Source: Clostridium sp. TW13 (GTDB lineage Bacteria > Bacillota > Clostridia > Clostridiales > Clostridiaceae). From it: DNA of 64,000 nucleotides. The DNA lies in contig NZ_BROD01000001.1 in assembly GCF_024345225.1 (NCBI RefSeq), positions 1,534,362 through 1,598,361 of the forward strand. The letters are read 5' to 3'. Below the pieces are notes generated by a model, which made no database searches, had not been told where the DNA came from, and saw only the letters and a program-made list of their open reading frames with translations. This document shows, piece after piece, positions 44,078 through 54,949 of this stretch. The position numbers were made by a program, and so were the translations under genes. How positions within the stretch are numbered: position 1 is the stretch's first letter; every line of letters begins with the position of its first letter.

Positions 44078-44715
44078 TGGATATTAATACAAAAGGAGTA
44101 TTAATAGTCATATCAGGACCGTCTGGTGCTGGTAAGGGTACTATTTGTAAAGCACTTTTAGAGAAAGATAAAAATTTACACATTTCAGTATCAGCCACAA
44201 CAAGAAGTCCTAGAGCCGGTGAAGTTGATGGTGTAAACTATCACTTTATGACAAAGGAAGAATTCAAGGATAGAATAGAAAAGGATGATTTCCTTGAATT
44301 CGCTGAAGTCTATGGCAACTTTTATGGAACCCCTAAATCAGGTGTTCAAGAATTACTTGATAAAGGGTACAATGTAATATTAGAAATTGATATACAAGGA
44401 GCTTTAAAAGTTAAGGAAAAAGTTGATGATGGTGTATTTATTTTTATTTTACCTCCATCAATGGAAGAATTGAAAGCAAGGATTATAAACAGGGGTAGCG
44501 AAACAGAAGCTTCTCTTATGACTAGATTCAAATCCGCTTATCAAGAAATTAATTATGTATCAAAATATAACTATGCAGTGGTAAACGACACTGTAGAAGA
44601 AGCAGTTAGAAAAATAGAAGGAATACTTTTAGCAGAAACTTGCAGAGTTGATAGAATAAAAGAACATATTTTAGATTCAAAGGAGGGCTTAATTCATGAA
44701 CAACTCTATGATTAA
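44077..44715 (+). CDS. gmk: Guanylate kinase
   Basis: A 212-aa enzyme that phosphorylates GMP to GDP with ATP. P-loop SGPSGAGKGT (residues about 12-21), GMP-binding TRSPRAGEVDGVNYHF, and the lid segment GSETEASLMTRF are visible. Translation is coupled to remA by a TAATG overlap and to rpoZ by a 20-base overlap. It makes the window's link between purine uptake and nucleotide metabolism. Confidence 0.95.
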   Translation: MDINTKGVLIVISGPSGAGKGTICKALLEKDKNLHISVSATTRSPRAGEVDGVNYHFMTKEEFKDRIEKDDFLEFAEVYGNFYGTPKSGVQELLDKGYNVILEIDIQGALKVKEKVDDGVFIFILPPSMEELKARIINRGSETEASLMTRFKSAYQEINYVSKYNYAVVNDTVEEAVRKIEGILLAETCRVDRIKEHILDSKEGLIHEQLYD

Positions 44716-44914
44716 TCCATCAGTAATAGATTTACTAGAAAAGGTAGAAAACAGGTATACATTGGTAATTGTAACATCCAAGAGAGCTAGACAATTAATA
44801 GACGGAGATGAAGTTTATACATCTGTAGATTCTCATAAACCATTAACATTAGCTATAAACGAAGTAAATGAAGGTGCTGTTGAGTACGAAAGAATTAAGG
44901 ATGGTTACAAATAA
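44696..44914 (+). CDS. rpoZ: RNA polymerase omega subunit
   Basis: A 72-aa omega subunit. NPSVIDLLEKVENRYTLVIVTSKRAR and KPLTLAINEVNEG are the conserved parts; omega helps fold and hold the beta-prime subunit. The start lies inside the gmk end behind AAAGGAGGG. A leading MNNSM extends the usual start by a few residues. Confidence 0.93.
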   Translation: MNNSMINPSVIDLLEKVENRYTLVIVTSKRARQLIDGDEVYTSVDSHKPLTLAINEVNEGAVEYERIKDGYK

Positions 44915-44916
44915 AA

Positions 44917-46101
44917 ATGGAAAATAAAAAGGTTGTAATCGGGGTATCAGGAGGAATTGCTGTTTATAAAGCTTTAGATGTAATAAGCACTTTAAGAAAA
45001 AATAATGTAGAAGTTAAGGTCATTATGACTGAATCAGCTACAGAATTTGTTTCTCCTCTTACCTTTCAATCTTTAAGTCAAAACTTAGTAGCTGTAGATA
45101 TGTTTGCTGAACCTAAGGCTTTTGAAATTCAACATATTTCTTTAGCACAGTGGTCAGATTTAATGATTATTGTTCCAGCTACAGCTAATATTATAGGTAA
45201 AGTGGCTAATGGGATTGCAGATGATATGTTATCAACTACTATTATGGCTTCTACAGCTCCAGTTTTATTTGTTCCAGCTATGAATACTCATATGTATGAA
45301 AATAAAATTGTCCAAGATAATATCAAGAAACTTCAGGATTATGGCTATGAGTTTATTGAACCAGCTGAAGGAAGGCTTGCTTGTGGTGACATAGGCAAAG
45401 GAAAGTTGCCAGATACAGCTTTAATTTCTGAAATAATATTGTCAAAACTTTATCCAATAAAAGATATGGTTGGGCAAAATGTACTTGTTACAGCTGGACC
45501 TACAGTATCGCCTATTGATCCAGTAAGATTTATTTCAAATAATTCTTCAGGTAAGATGGGATATGCTATAGCAGAGGAAGCAAGAGACAGAGGTGCAAAT
45601 GTGGTTTTGATTTCAGGACCAACATCGCTTAAGCCACCTGTTGGTGTTGAGGTGATCAGTGTTAAAACTAACGGTGAAATGTATAATGAGGTTTTAAGTA
45701 GATATGATAGTCAAGATATTGTAATTAAGGCTGCAGCAGTGGCTGATTATAAAGTTGAAGAATATTCTACAAGAAAGATCAAAAAATCTTCTTCAGATTT
45801 ACAATTAAAATTTGTAAGAGATAATGATATATTGAAAACCTTAGGAGATAAGAAACAACATCAAATATTAGTTGGTTTTGCAGCAGAAAGCAATGATATA
45901 ATTGAGAATGCTATAGGTAAGATAGAAAGAAAAAATCTTGATTATATAGTTGCCAATGATATAACTGCAAAAGACACTGGATTCGAATCAAATTATAATA
46001 AGGTTATTATAATAGACAAAACAGGAAAACAAATTTCTTTGGATAAGATGAGTAAGAGAAAAGTTGCAAAAAATTTATTTGATGAGATAAAAAGGCGCTA
46101 A
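44917..46101 (+). CDS. coaBC: Bifunctional phosphopantothenoylcysteine synthetase/decarboxylase
   Basis: A 394-aa CoA-pathway enzyme. The N-terminal CoaC flavoprotein (about 1-185) has GVSGGIAVYKALD, PAMNTHMYEN (catalytic region) and GRLACGDIGKG. The C-terminal CoaB domain (about 186-394) has VTAGPTVSPIDPVRFISNNSSGKMG and AAAVADYKV. It begins 2 bases after rpoZ. With coaD at 62706 it makes two steps of CoA synthesis here. Confidence 0.95.
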   Translation: MENKKVVIGVSGGIAVYKALDVISTLRKNNVEVKVIMTESATEFVSPLTFQSLSQNLVAVDMFAEPKAFEIQHISLAQWSDLMIIVPATANIIGKVANGIADDMLSTTIMASTAPVLFVPAMNTHMYENKIVQDNIKKLQDYGYEFIEPAEGRLACGDIGKGKLPDTALISEIILSKLYPIKDMVGQNVLVTAGPTVSPIDPVRFISNNSSGKMGYAIAEEARDRGANVVLISGPTSLKPPVGVEVISVKTNGEMYNEVLSRYDSQDIVIKAAAVADYKVEEYSTRKIKKSSSDLQLKFVRDNDILKTLGDKKQHQILVGFAAESNDIIENAIGKIERKNLDYIVANDITAKDTGFESNYNKVIIIDKTGKQISLDKMSKRKVAKNLFDEIKRR

Positions 46102-46116
46102 TGGCGCTTTTTTATC
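46091..46116 (+). terminator. Small hairpin with T-run at the coaBC end
   Basis: AAAAAGGCGC...GCGCTTTTTT around the coaBC stop pairs with one bulged G. It may partly terminate before priA. Confidence 0.6.
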
Positions 46117-46139
46117 TTATAGAGATATAGGAGATATCT

Positions 46140-48347
46140 ATGGGGAAGAAGTATGCAAAAATAATAATAAATAGTGAATCCATCTCTTTAGATAGAGAGT
46201 TTACCTATATAATTCCGGAGAAATTTTTTGATGTTATAGCTATAGGATATAGAGTTAAAGTCCCTTTTGGAGCAGGAAATAAAAAAGTGCAAGGTTTTGT
46301 AGTAGGATTTTGTGATGAAATAGATTTTAATCCTAAGTTTGCAAAGGAGATATCTGAGATCTGTGATGATGACCCTCTTTTTGGTTCTTCTGAACTTGAA
46401 CTTATCAATTTTATGCGCAAGGAATATCTATGTAAGTACATAGATGCTATAAGAGTTTTTTTACCTACAGGAATAATAAGAGGTAATTCATTAAAGAAAA
46501 AAAGTGTAGTTAAAATTAATTCTAGTATGATTGAATATAGTATCTATTTTGAAAAATATAAGGATGTTTTGGAGCAAATAAAAGCTAATGATGGTATGTA
46601 TACGAAAACTGAATTAAATAAGATTTTAGGCATATCTACATATAAAATCAATAAACTATTTAGTGAAAATTTATTGATTGCAGATGAACTTATCATGGAT
46701 AGAGCAAATCAAAGAGAGTATATGACCTATGAAAGAAAAGATCTAACCTTACAACAAAGAAAAGTTGTTAGTGACATTATTCACAGTGAAGAAAAGATAT
46801 TTTTACTTAAAGGGGTTACAGGTAGCGGTAAAACTGAAGTGTACATGAACTTAGTTGAGAATATGTTAAATAAAAATAAAACATCTTTAGTTTTAGTTCC
46901 TGAAATATCCTTAACACCTCAAATGATAGAGAGATTTAAAGGTAGATTTGGGAAGGATGTAGCTGTATTTCACTCAAAACTTTCAGATGGAGAAAGGTTT
47001 GATGAATGGAATAGAGTTAAAAATAATTCGGTGAAGCTAATAGTTGGAGCAAGGTCAGCCATATTCTTACCCTTTAAAGATTTAGGCCTTATAATAGTAG
47101 ATGAAGAGCATGAAGGAACTTATAAATCTGAGCAAAATCCTAAATATTCTATAAGAGATATTGCTGAGTTTAAAAGTAGACAATGTGGATGTAAGGTTGT
47201 CTATGGCACTGCAACTCCAGCAGTTGAAACTTATTATAGAGCTCTTAACAATGAAATTGGATTAGTTACTTTAGAACAAAGAGTTGATAGTTCGCCAATG
47301 CCTAATATTTCTGTAGTTGATATGAGAGAAGAATTAAAGTCTGGAAATAGAAATATATTTAGTAGGGAATTATACAATGCTTTAAAGGAAAACTTACAAA
47401 GAAAAGAGCAATCTATAATATTTTTAAATCGTAGAGGATTTTCAACATTTGTTTCTTGTAGGAGCTGTGGGTATGTATTTACCTGTGATTCTTGTGATAT
47501 TTCTATGACTTATCATAAAAATGGATATTTAATATGCCATTATTGTGGTAAAACTAAACCTCAGCCTAAAACTTGTCCAAAGTGTGGAAGTAAGTATGTG
47601 AAATATTTTGGAGCAGGTACTGAGCAGATTGAGAATTATATTAGGAATACTTTTCAAGATGCAAGAGTTTTGCGTATGGATGTTGATACTACAAGAAAAA
47701 AGAATTCTCATGAGGAGATTTATAACAAGTTTAAGAATGGAGAAGCAGATATACTTGTAGGAACACAGATGATATCCAAGGGGTTAGATTTTCCTAATGT
47801 TACTTTGGTTGGTATTGTAGCTGCAGATATAACATTGAATCTACCAGATTTCAGAGCTTCTGAAAGAGGTTTTCAGATTATTACCCAAGTGGCAGGTAGA
47901 GCAGGTAGAGGTGAAAAGGAAGGTAGAGTTATACTTCAGACCTATAATCCAGAGCACAGCAGTATAAAATTTGCATCTCAATATAATTACAATGATTTTT
48001 TTAAGGAAGAAATTTCTTTAAGAAATATAATGAATTATCCGCCATTCGGAGATTTACTTCTGATAAATATTAGTGGAAGTAAGGAAGGTTTAGTGAAAAA
48101 ATATTCTTTAGAAATAGGAAATTACATTCAGAAAAATATTTTAGGCACAGATGATATACAAATTTTAGGACCATGTGCATGTACGGTGCAAAAAATTAAG
48201 GATCAATTTCGATGGCAAATATTAATAAAAGGTAAACTTAATGAATTTATCAAAAATAATATACGGATATGGGTTTATGATATAATTAAGGATGTATATA
48301 ATGAAATAAGGGTAAGTTTGGATGTAAATCCTAATAGTTTATTGTAG
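46140..48347 (+). CDS. priA: Primosomal helicase PriA
   Basis: A 735-aa replication-restart helicase. Walker A is GVTGSGKTEV, the DEAH-type box DEEHE, and two zinc-binding Cys pairs sit in CRSCGYVFTCDSC and CHYCGKTKPQPKTCPKCG. C-terminal GTQMISKGLDFPNVTLVG and QVAGRAGRG are the helicase motifs V and VI. The start follows ATAGGAG. It recognises stalled forks and loads the replicative helicase. Confidence 0.95.
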   Translation: MGKKYAKIIINSESISLDREFTYIIPEKFFDVIAIGYRVKVPFGAGNKKVQGFVVGFCDEIDFNPKFAKEISEICDDDPLFGSSELELINFMRKEYLCKYIDAIRVFLPTGIIRGNSLKKKSVVKINSSMIEYSIYFEKYKDVLEQIKANDGMYTKTELNKILGISTYKINKLFSENLLIADELIMDRANQREYMTYERKDLTLQQRKVVSDIIHSEEKIFLLKGVTGSGKTEVYMNLVENMLNKNKTSLVLVPEISLTPQMIERFKGRFGKDVAVFHSKLSDGERFDEWNRVKNNSVKLIVGARSAIFLPFKDLGLIIVDEEHEGTYKSEQNPKYSIRDIAEFKSRQCGCKVVYGTATPAVETYYRALNNEIGLVTLEQRVDSSPMPNISVVDMREELKSGNRNIFSRELYNALKENLQRKEQSIIFLNRRGFSTFVSCRSCGYVFTCDSCDISMTYHKNGYLICHYCGKTKPQPKTCPKCGSKYVKYFGAGTEQIENYIRNTFQDARVLRMDVDTTRKKNSHEEIYNKFKNGEADILVGTQMISKGLDFPNVTLVGIVAADITLNLPDFRASERGFQIITQVAGRAGRGEKEGRVILQTYNPEHSSIKFASQYNYNDFFKEEISLRNIMNYPPFGDLLLINISGSKEGLVKKYSLEIGNYIQKNILGTDDIQILGPCACTVQKIKDQFRWQILIKGKLNEFIKNNIRIWVYDIIKDVYNEIRVSLDVNPNSLL

Positions 48348-48359
48348 GAGGAATTTACT

Positions 48360-48803
48360 ATGGCAATAAGAACAATAAGAACAATCGGAGATGAACTACT
48401 TAGAAAGAATAGCAGAAAGGTAGATGAAGTTACCGATAGAATAAAGATATTAATTAAAGATATGGCTGATACTATGTATGAAGCTGAAGGTATTGGTATA
48501 GCAGCTCCTCAAGTGGGCGTATTAAAGAGAATATTTGTTATTGATATAAATGATGAAACTGGACTTAAGGTTTTTATCAATCCAGAAATTATAGAAGCTT
48601 CTGGTAAACAAGAAGATGTGGAAGGATGTTTAAGTGTACCAGAAAGAAATGCAGTGGTAGAAAGACCGGAAAAGATTAAAGTTAGAGCAATGAATGAAAA
48701 AGGTGAAGAATTCGAATTAGAAGCAGAAGGTCTTCTTGCAAGAGCTATATGCCACGAAAATGACCATTTAGATGGTATTTTGTTTGTGGATAAAGCACAT
48801 TAA
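48360..48803 (+). CDS. def: Peptide deformylase
   Basis: A 147-aa metalloenzyme that removes the N-formyl group from new proteins. The three motifs are GIGIAAPQVG, EGCLSVPE (Cys ligand) and HENDHLDG (His ligands and catalytic Glu). It lies 12 bases after priA, followed by fmt, so the enzymes that add and remove the formyl group are neighbours. Ribosome site GGAGGAA. Confidence 0.95.
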   Translation: MAIRTIRTIGDELLRKNSRKVDEVTDRIKILIKDMADTMYEAEGIGIAAPQVGVLKRIFVIDINDETGLKVFINPEIIEASGKQEDVEGCLSVPERNAVVERPEKIKVRAMNEKGEEFELEAEGLLARAICHENDHLDGILFVDKAH

Positions 48804-48880
48804 ACGATAAGTTTACGTGAAGCAAATATTTTGTCCTTTTAAGAATTATATAAAATAAAAAGGAACATAGGAGGAGATTT

Positions 48881-49810
48881 ATGAATATAGCATTTATGGG
48901 AACACCAGATTTTGCTGTTCCTTCATTGGAGAAAATAATAGATAAATATGGTGTGAAACTAGTTTTTACTCAACCTGACAGACCAAAGGGAAGAGGGAAG
49001 AAGTTAGCTTTTTCTGCAGTAAAAGAAGTTGCATTAAATCATGGAATAGAAATTATGCAGCCAGTGAAACTTAGAAATGATAGAGAAGCTATTGAAAAGT
49101 TAAAAAGTTTAGATTTGGACTTTATTATAGTAGTAGCTTTTGGACAAATATTGACTAAAGAAGTTTTAGATATACCTAAGTTTGGATGCATAAATTTACA
49201 TGGATCATTATTGCCTAAATATAGAGGATCAGCACCAATTCAATGGGCAGTTATAAATGGAGAAAATGTATCAGGTAATACAACCATGTTGCTAGATGAG
49301 GGGATAGACACTGGTGATATACTTCTTAAAAATACGGTTGGAGTAAGTGAAGAATTAACTTCTGGAGAATTATATGAAGAACTTAGGTATTCAGGAGCAG
49401 ATCTTTTAGTAGAAACTATAGAAAAGGTGTATAGAAATGAAATTGTCCCACAAAAGCAGGGGAATGCTGTTGGTGAGTATGCATCTCAATTAAATAAAGA
49501 AATGGCACTAATTGATTGGAATAAGAGTGCTAAAGATATTCATAACTTAGTAAGAGGTCTAAACCCTTGGCCAATAGCATATACTCACTTTGAAGAGGAT
49601 GTTATGAAAATATATAAGACTAAGGTATTAAGTAGCAAAAGTACAAAGAATCCTGGAACTATAGAAAATGTCGATAATACTGGTCTTTATGTGGCTACAG
49701 GAGATAACTTATTGTTAGTTGAAAAAATACAATTTCCAAATGGAAAGCCTCTAGAAGTTAAACAATATTTAAATGGTCATACTATAGAACAAGGAATAAT
49801 TTTAAAATAA
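48881..49810 (+). CDS. fmt: Methionyl-tRNA formyltransferase
   Basis: A 309-aa enzyme that formylates Met-tRNAi using 10-formyl-[13 protein letters not shown] opens the protein, and [19 protein letters not shown] contains the catalytic N-H-D residues with the folate site; DTGDI follows. A C-terminal domain (about 205-309) includes [11 protein letters not shown]. It lies 77 bases downstream of def. Start behind AGGAGG. Confidence 0.95.
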   Translation: MNIAFMGTPDFAVPSLEKIIDKYGVKLVFTQPDRPKGRGKKLAFSAVKEVALNHGIEIMQPVKLRNDREAIEKLKSLDLDFIIVVAFGQILTKEVLDIPKFGCINLHGSLLPKYRGSAPIQWAVINGENVSGNTTMLLDEGIDTGDILLKNTVGVSEELTSGELYEELRYSGADLLVETIEKVYRNEIVPQKQGNAVGEYASQLNKEMALIDWNKSAKDIHNLVRGLNPWPIAYTHFEEDVMKIYKTKVLSSKSTKNPGTIENVDNTGLYVATGDNLLLVEKIQFPNGKPLEVKQYLNGHTIEQGIILK

Positions 49811-49857
49811 ACTCTCTATAAAAATTTGGAGAGTAAGATGCAAATGGAGAAAAAAAC

Positions 49858-51183
49858 ATGAATGCAAGAAAAATAATAGTAGAAATTTTGGATAATGTAT
49901 TTTATAATGCAGCCTATTCAAATATTGAGCTGACAAAAAGACTTAACAGAGACAATGTTAATGATAAAGACAAAGGATTAATAACTGAAATAGTTTATGG
50001 AACTGTAAGATATAAAGACAAGATAGATTTTATTATCAAGAATTTTATTAAAGATGTAAAACTTGTAGAGCCAAGAATTCTTAATATATTAAGAGCTACA
50101 GTATATCAGATAATGTTTTTAGACAGAGTTCCAAGCTATGCAGCTGTTAATGAAGCAGTTCAATTAGCTAAAGAAGTATCCTTCAATTCATCTAAGTTTG
50201 TAAATGGAGTATTACGTAATATTCTAAGAAATCAAGATAAAGATTTTTATAAGGGCTTAGAACCTAGAAAGGCAATGGCTGTAAATTATTCTTTCCCTAA
50301 TTGGATGGTGGATTTATTTATTAATCAGTATGGAATGGATGTAGCTAAAAAAATTATGCATAACCTTAATAATACTCCTAATGTAACTGTAAGGGTAAAT
50401 GAGCTAAAAGGAGATTATGATGAAGTCTTTACTTCTTTAGAGGAAAATGGGTATGACATAGCTGAAGGTGTGATATGTCCAGAGGCTATTCAAATTAATA
50501 AAGGTAGTAATGTAGAAAATAATTCACTATTTAAGGACGGTTATATTACAGTTCAAGATGAAAGTGCTATGTTAATTGCACCTAACATGGATATAGAAGA
50601 AGGAATGAAGGTACTAGATTTATGTTCAGCACCAGGAGGAAAAACAACTCATATTAGTGAACTGCTTAATAATACAGGTACTGTAATTGCTTGTGATATA
50701 TATGATCATAAGATAAATTTAATAAAAGAAAATTGTGATAGACTTGGAATTACAAATGTTGAGTATAAAATTCAAGATGCAACGCAAGAAAATAAAGAGT
50801 TTATTAAATTTGCTGATAGGGTATTGATCGATGTACCTTGTTCTGGACTGGGAATCATAAGGAAAAAACCTGAAATTAAATGGACAAAAAAGAAAGAGGA
50901 TTTACACAGTCTTACGAAAATACAAAGAGAAATTATGGTGAATTCATGGGAATACCTAAAGGATGAAGGAATAATGTTTTATTCAACTTGTACATTGAAT
51001 AAGCATGAAAATGAAGATAATATAAACTGGTTTATATCTCAGCATAAGGATGCAATCATTGAAAAAATGTATTTCGGTAAAGCTGATAATATAGTTTATA
51101 ATGAAAATGGCACTGTTACTATATTGCCTACTGAGGCCATGGATGGATTTTTCTTAGCTAAGATAAAAAAAGTAAGTAGGTGA
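49858..51183 (+). CDS. rsmB: 16S rRNA (cytosine967-C5)-methyltransferase RsmB
   Basis: A 441-aa enzyme: an N-terminal NusB-like domain (about 1-135), then a SAM methyltransferase with [11 protein letters not shown] (motif I), the catalytic Cys pair in [18 protein letters not shown] and [14 protein letters not shown]. It modifies 16S rRNA C967. It is 47 bases after fmt and 4 bases before rlmN. The ribosome site is weak (ATGGAG). Confidence 0.94.
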   Translation: MNARKIIVEILDNVFYNAAYSNIELTKRLNRDNVNDKDKGLITEIVYGTVRYKDKIDFIIKNFIKDVKLVEPRILNILRATVYQIMFLDRVPSYAAVNEAVQLAKEVSFNSSKFVNGVLRNILRNQDKDFYKGLEPRKAMAVNYSFPNWMVDLFINQYGMDVAKKIMHNLNNTPNVTVRVNELKGDYDEVFTSLEENGYDIAEGVICPEAIQINKGSNVENNSLFKDGYITVQDESAMLIAPNMDIEEGMKVLDLCSAPGGKTTHISELLNNTGTVIACDIYDHKINLIKENCDRLGITNVEYKIQDATQENKEFIKFADRVLIDVPCSGLGIIRKKPEIKWTKKKEDLHSLTKIQREIMVNSWEYLKDEGIMFYSTCTLNKHENEDNINWFISQHKDAIIEKMYFGKADNIVYNENGTVTILPTEAMDGFFLAKIKKVSR

Positions 51184-51187
51184 AAGG

Positions 51188-52216
51188 ATGAATAATATTT
51201 TAGATTATACATTAGATGAATTAAAGGCATGGATGCAACAAAATAATGAAGGGGCCTTTAGATCAAAACAAATTTGGGATTGGATTTATAAAGAAGTTTG
51301 GAACTTTGATGAAATGAGAAACATCCCAAGTGTTTTGAAAGATAAACTTAAGAATAATTTTATAATACAGATGCCAGAAGTATTAGAGGTATACAAATCT
51401 GAAAAAGATAATACGTCAAAAGTTCTGTTCAGATATGAAGATGGAAATATTATAGAGAGTGTTATCATGAGATATAACTATGGCAATTCTATTTGTGTTT
51501 CTACTCAGGTTGGATGCAGAATGGGATGTAAGTTTTGTGCTTCAACCATTGGAGGAAGAATAAGAGATTTAACTGCCGGAGAAATATTATCAGAAGTTAT
51601 GATGGCTCAAAAGATTATAGGGGAGAGGATATCTAACATAGTTCTAATGGGAAGTGGAGAACCTTTAGACAATTATGAAAATGTCATGAAGTTTTTATCT
51701 ATAGTAAATAGCAATGAAGGCTTGAACATTGGGCAAAGACATATAACCTTATCTACCTGTGGTATTGTGCCTAAGATATATGAATTGGCAGAAAAAAATA
51801 TGCAGATAACTTTAGCTATTTCATTACATGCAACCACAGATGAAAAGAGAAGGGGAATAATGCCAATTGCGAACCAATACTCTATAAAAGAAATTTTAGA
51901 GGCGTGTCATGATTATATTAGAAAAACAAATAGACGAATTACGTTTGAGTACTCTCTTGTAAAAGATGTTAATGATAGCTTAGAGGATGCAAAAGAATTA
52001 GGAGAATTACTAAAAGGCATGCTTTGTCATGTTAACTTGATACCAGTAAATGAAATAAAAGAAAATGAATTTAAAAAATCATTGAAAAAAAGTATTGATA
52101 ATTTTGAAAAAACATTGCAAAATTATGGTGTAGAGGTTACTGTTAGACGTGAAATGGGCTCAGATATAAATGCTGCTTGTGGACAATTAAGAAGGAATTA
52201 TATAGAAAAACAGTAG
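51188..52216 (+). CDS. rlmN: Dual-specificity RNA methyltransferase RlmN
   Basis: A 342-aa radical SAM enzyme that makes m2A2503 in 23S rRNA and m2A37 in some tRNAs. CxxxCxxC is CRMGCKFC, and the resolving Cys is in [26 protein letters not shown] is the GGE-like motif. It follows rsmB by 4 bases. The start is preceded by GTGAAAGG. Cluster and active-site cysteines are intact. Confidence 0.95.
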   Translation: MNNILDYTLDELKAWMQQNNEGAFRSKQIWDWIYKEVWNFDEMRNIPSVLKDKLKNNFIIQMPEVLEVYKSEKDNTSKVLFRYEDGNIIESVIMRYNYGNSICVSTQVGCRMGCKFCASTIGGRIRDLTAGEILSEVMMAQKIIGERISNIVLMGSGEPLDNYENVMKFLSIVNSNEGLNIGQRHITLSTCGIVPKIYELAEKNMQITLAISLHATTDEKRRGIMPIANQYSIKEILEACHDYIRKTNRRITFEYSLVKDVNDSLEDAKELGELLKGMLCHVNLIPVNEIKENEFKKSLKKSIDNFEKTLQNYGVEVTVRREMGSDINAACGQLRRNYIEKQ

Positions 52217-52231
52217 TGAGAGGGGTGCAAT

Positions 52232-52951
52232 ATGGTCGGAATTTGTACTGATGTTGGAAATGTTAGAAAATTAAATGAAGACTATGCAAATTATTTTATT
52301 GATGATAAATTTGAAATATTTATTGTAGCAGATGGAATGGGCGGACATAACGCTGGAGAGATAGCAAGTAGATCAGTAGTAGATGATGTAATAGATTATA
52401 TTAAAAAGAATTACACACATATGAAGGCAGAAGAACTATTAAAATCTGCTATAGAAGATGCAAATTATAATATATACGTTGATTCTCTCAAACAAGAGGC
52501 TTTAAATGGCATGGGAACTACAATTACAGCTTGCTTTGTTTCAGGAAACTTAATTCAAGTAGCCAATGTAGGAGATAGTTGTTGTTTGGGAATCAAAGAC
52601 AATACAATTAAGAAAATTACAAAAGATCACTCTTTAGTACAAGAACTTGTAGATTGTGGTTCAATTACTGAAAAAGAAGCTAAAAATCATCCTCATAAAA
52701 ATGTAATAACTAGGGCTATTGGAACTAGTAGTACAGTTAATGTTGATATATTTACAATAAATAGGATGGAGTTTGAGAGTTTAGTTTTATGCAGTGATGG
52801 ACTTACAAATGAACTTAGCATTGAAGAAATTTTAGAAACAACTAAAACTTCTTCATCTTACCAAGAAGCAGCAGAAAATCTTATTTTTTCTGCTAAGCAA
52901 AGAGGCGGTAGAGATAACATAACAGTATTGATTTTCGGAGGAGAGATATAG
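52232..52951 (+). CDS. prpC: PP2C-family Ser/Thr phosphatase PrpC
   Basis: A 239-aa metal-dependent phosphatase that reverses PrkC action. Metal-binding Asp residues are in VGNVRKLNEDY, VADGMGGHNAGE, LCSDGLTNEL and GGRDNITVLIF. It precedes prkC by one base, so phosphatase and kinase are made together. Ribosome site GAGAGGGGTG. Confidence 0.94.
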   Translation: MVGICTDVGNVRKLNEDYANYFIDDKFEIFIVADGMGGHNAGEIASRSVVDDVIDYIKKNYTHMKAEELLKSAIEDANYNIYVDSLKQEALNGMGTTITACFVSGNLIQVANVGDSCCLGIKDNTIKKITKDHSLVQELVDCGSITEKEAKNHPHKNVITRAIGTSSTVNVDIFTINRMEFESLVLCSDGLTNELSIEEILETTKTSSSYQEAAENLIFSAKQRGGRDNITVLIFGGEI

Positions 52952-52952
52952 T

Positions 52953-54773
52953 ATGATAGGTAAAATCCTTGGAGACAGATATGAGATAATTGAGAAAATA
53001 GGAGAAGGTGGCATGTCTTATGTATATAAGGCAAAATGTCATAAGCTTAACAGGTTTGTTGCAATCAAAATATTGAAGGAAGCATTCAATAGCAACCAAG
53101 AGATAGTTGAAAAGTTCAAACGTGAAGCAACAGCTATTGCTAACTTGATTAATGCCAACATAGTGAATATTTTAGATGTAGGAACCCAAGATGATGTGAA
53201 TTATATTGTTATGGAGTATATAAACGGGAAAACTTTAAAGCAAATTATAAATGAAAATGGCAAAATGTCATATCAAGCAGCTATTAATATTGGTATTAAA
53301 GTAGCTAATGCGTTAGATTGTGCTCATAGAAACAATGTAATTCATCGTGATATAAAGCCTCAAAACATAATGGTAACACCAGAAGGTATAGTTAAAGTTA
53401 CTGATTTTGGTATAGCGAAATCTGTAGATGCAGCAACAATTTCCTTTACAACTAGCGTTATGGGATCAGCTCATTATTTTTCACCAGAACAAGCTAAGGG
53501 ATCTTATGTTGATTGTAGAACTGACCTATATTCACTAGGGGTTGTTATGTATGAGATGGTTACAGGTAGAGTTCCATTTGATGGTGATAGTCCAGTGAGC
53601 ATTGCGGTAAAGCATCTTCAAGAAGAGGTGGTACCACCTAAGAATATAAATCCAGCAATTCCTTTAGGTTTAAATGAGTTTATATTAAAGGCAATGGGTA
53701 AGGAACCTGTAAAAAGATATCAATCAGCAAAAGAAATGATTGTAGATCTTGAAAAAATTCTTAATGATCCTAACGTGGTTTTAAATGTTGTAGAAAATGA
53801 AAATGACTTTACTAGAATAATGCAACCAGTAAATGTACCATTAAATACTTCTGCTACTACTCCGAAAAAGAAAGTGGAAGAAGATGATGAAGATGAAGAT
53901 TATGATGATGACTATGATGAAGAGGAAGATGAAGATCCAGCAAAAAAGAAAAAAAGAAAAAAGAAGAATTTTATAATTTACGGAATTATTATCATTGCAC
54001 TTATTGGATTAGCAGCAGGGGGGGCTCTAGTGTTTGCAAATGTTATGAATCAGCAGCAAGCAACAACTCAACAGATTAAAGTCCCAACAGGTCTTGTTGG
54101 AAAAAATAAAGATGATGTTAAAAAAGCTATAGAAGATGCTGGTCTAGTGTATATGGAGGCTGGTAATGAATCTAGTGAAACAGTTCCACAAGGTTCTGTA
54201 ACCAAGGTTTATCCAGCAGAGGGTACTGATGTAAAGAAGGGCGACAGTATTAGAGTATTTGTAAGTTCAGGAGTAGAAACAGTAAAGGTACCTTCATTAG
54301 TTGGAAAATATGAAAGCAGTGCAATTCAAGCTTTAAGGGATGCAGGTCTTGATGTAGGTCAAATATCAAGAGAATTTTCTAGTGCTGATGACAAGGATAA
54401 GGTTATAAGACAATCAAAGAATGAAGGCGAAGATGTAAAAAAAGGTGAAAAAATTAACATAGTTGTTAGCAAAGGTGAAGAAATTCTTGTATCAAAGGTA
54501 CCAAATGTATCTGGTATGAAGAAAGATGATGCAGTTAAAGCATTGAATGATGCTAAATTCCAAGTTAATTTGCTTCAAGGTGATACAACTTCTGATAAGA
54601 GTAAAGATGGTATTGTATACTCTCAAAGTCAACCAGCTGGTAGTCAAGTAAAACAAGGTGAAACTGTTGAGATACATTATTATAAGTACGTAGAACCAAC
54701 ACCTGATCCAAAGCCAGCAACAACACCTCCAACACCTGATCCAAAGCCAGCAACAACACCTCCAAAGCCATGA
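52953..54773 (+). CDS. prkC: PASTA-domain Ser/Thr protein kinase PrkC
   Basis: A 606-aa membrane kinase that senses muropeptides. Kinase domain residues about 10-270 (GEGGMSYVYKA, HRDIKPQN, DFGIA). A striking linker (about 308-335) runs from Asp/Glu-rich (DEDEDYDDDYDEEE) to Lys-rich just before one membrane helix (about 337-362). Three extracellular PASTA repeats span about 375-580. The tail repeats TPDPKPATTPP in tandem, a likely wall-spanning extension. It follows prpC by 1 base. Confidence 0.95.
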   Translation: MIGKILGDRYEIIEKIGEGGMSYVYKAKCHKLNRFVAIKILKEAFNSNQEIVEKFKREATAIANLINANIVNILDVGTQDDVNYIVMEYINGKTLKQIINENGKMSYQAAINIGIKVANALDCAHRNNVIHRDIKPQNIMVTPEGIVKVTDFGIAKSVDAATISFTTSVMGSAHYFSPEQAKGSYVDCRTDLYSLGVVMYEMVTGRVPFDGDSPVSIAVKHLQEEVVPPKNINPAIPLGLNEFILKAMGKEPVKRYQSAKEMIVDLEKILNDPNVVLNVVENENDFTRIMQPVNVPLNTSATTPKKKVEEDDEDEDYDDDYDEEEDEDPAKKKKRKKKNFIIYGIIIIALIGLAAGGALVFANVMNQQQATTQQIKVPTGLVGKNKDDVKKAIEDAGLVYMEAGNESSETVPQGSVTKVYPAEGTDVKKGDSIRVFVSSGVETVKVPSLVGKYESSAIQALRDAGLDVGQISREFSSADDKDKVIRQSKNEGEDVKKGEKINIVVSKGEEILVSKVPNVSGMKKDDAVKALNDAKFQVNLLQGDTTSDKSKDGIVYSQSQPAGSQVKQGETVEIHYYKYVEPTPDPKPATTPPTPDPKPATTPPKP

Positions 54774-54824
54774 TATATTAGATTAGGGATTGGTCAATGA
54801 ATAAATTTAATTTTTAAAGATAAT

Positions 54825-54878
54825 ATGTTCTTATTTTTCGAAAATATTAATAAGTAGAAAAATAAGAACATTATTTTT
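54825..54878 (+). terminator. Terminator after prkC
   Basis: A perfect 15-bp stem, ATGTTCTTATTTTTC (54825-54839) with its complement at 54857-54871, followed by TATTTTT. Confidence 0.88.
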
Positions 54879-54949
54879 ACGAAAAAACTTGAATTTTCAT
54901 ACTAGGTTTGGTTAATATAAATGTAGAGATTAAATAAATTGGAGGTTCT

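Noticed and set aside
54700..54771. Tandem DNA repeat near the prkC end as a CRISPR or mobile repeat
   Set aside because: It encodes an in-frame duplicated Pro-rich tail of PrkC and has no spacers or element features.
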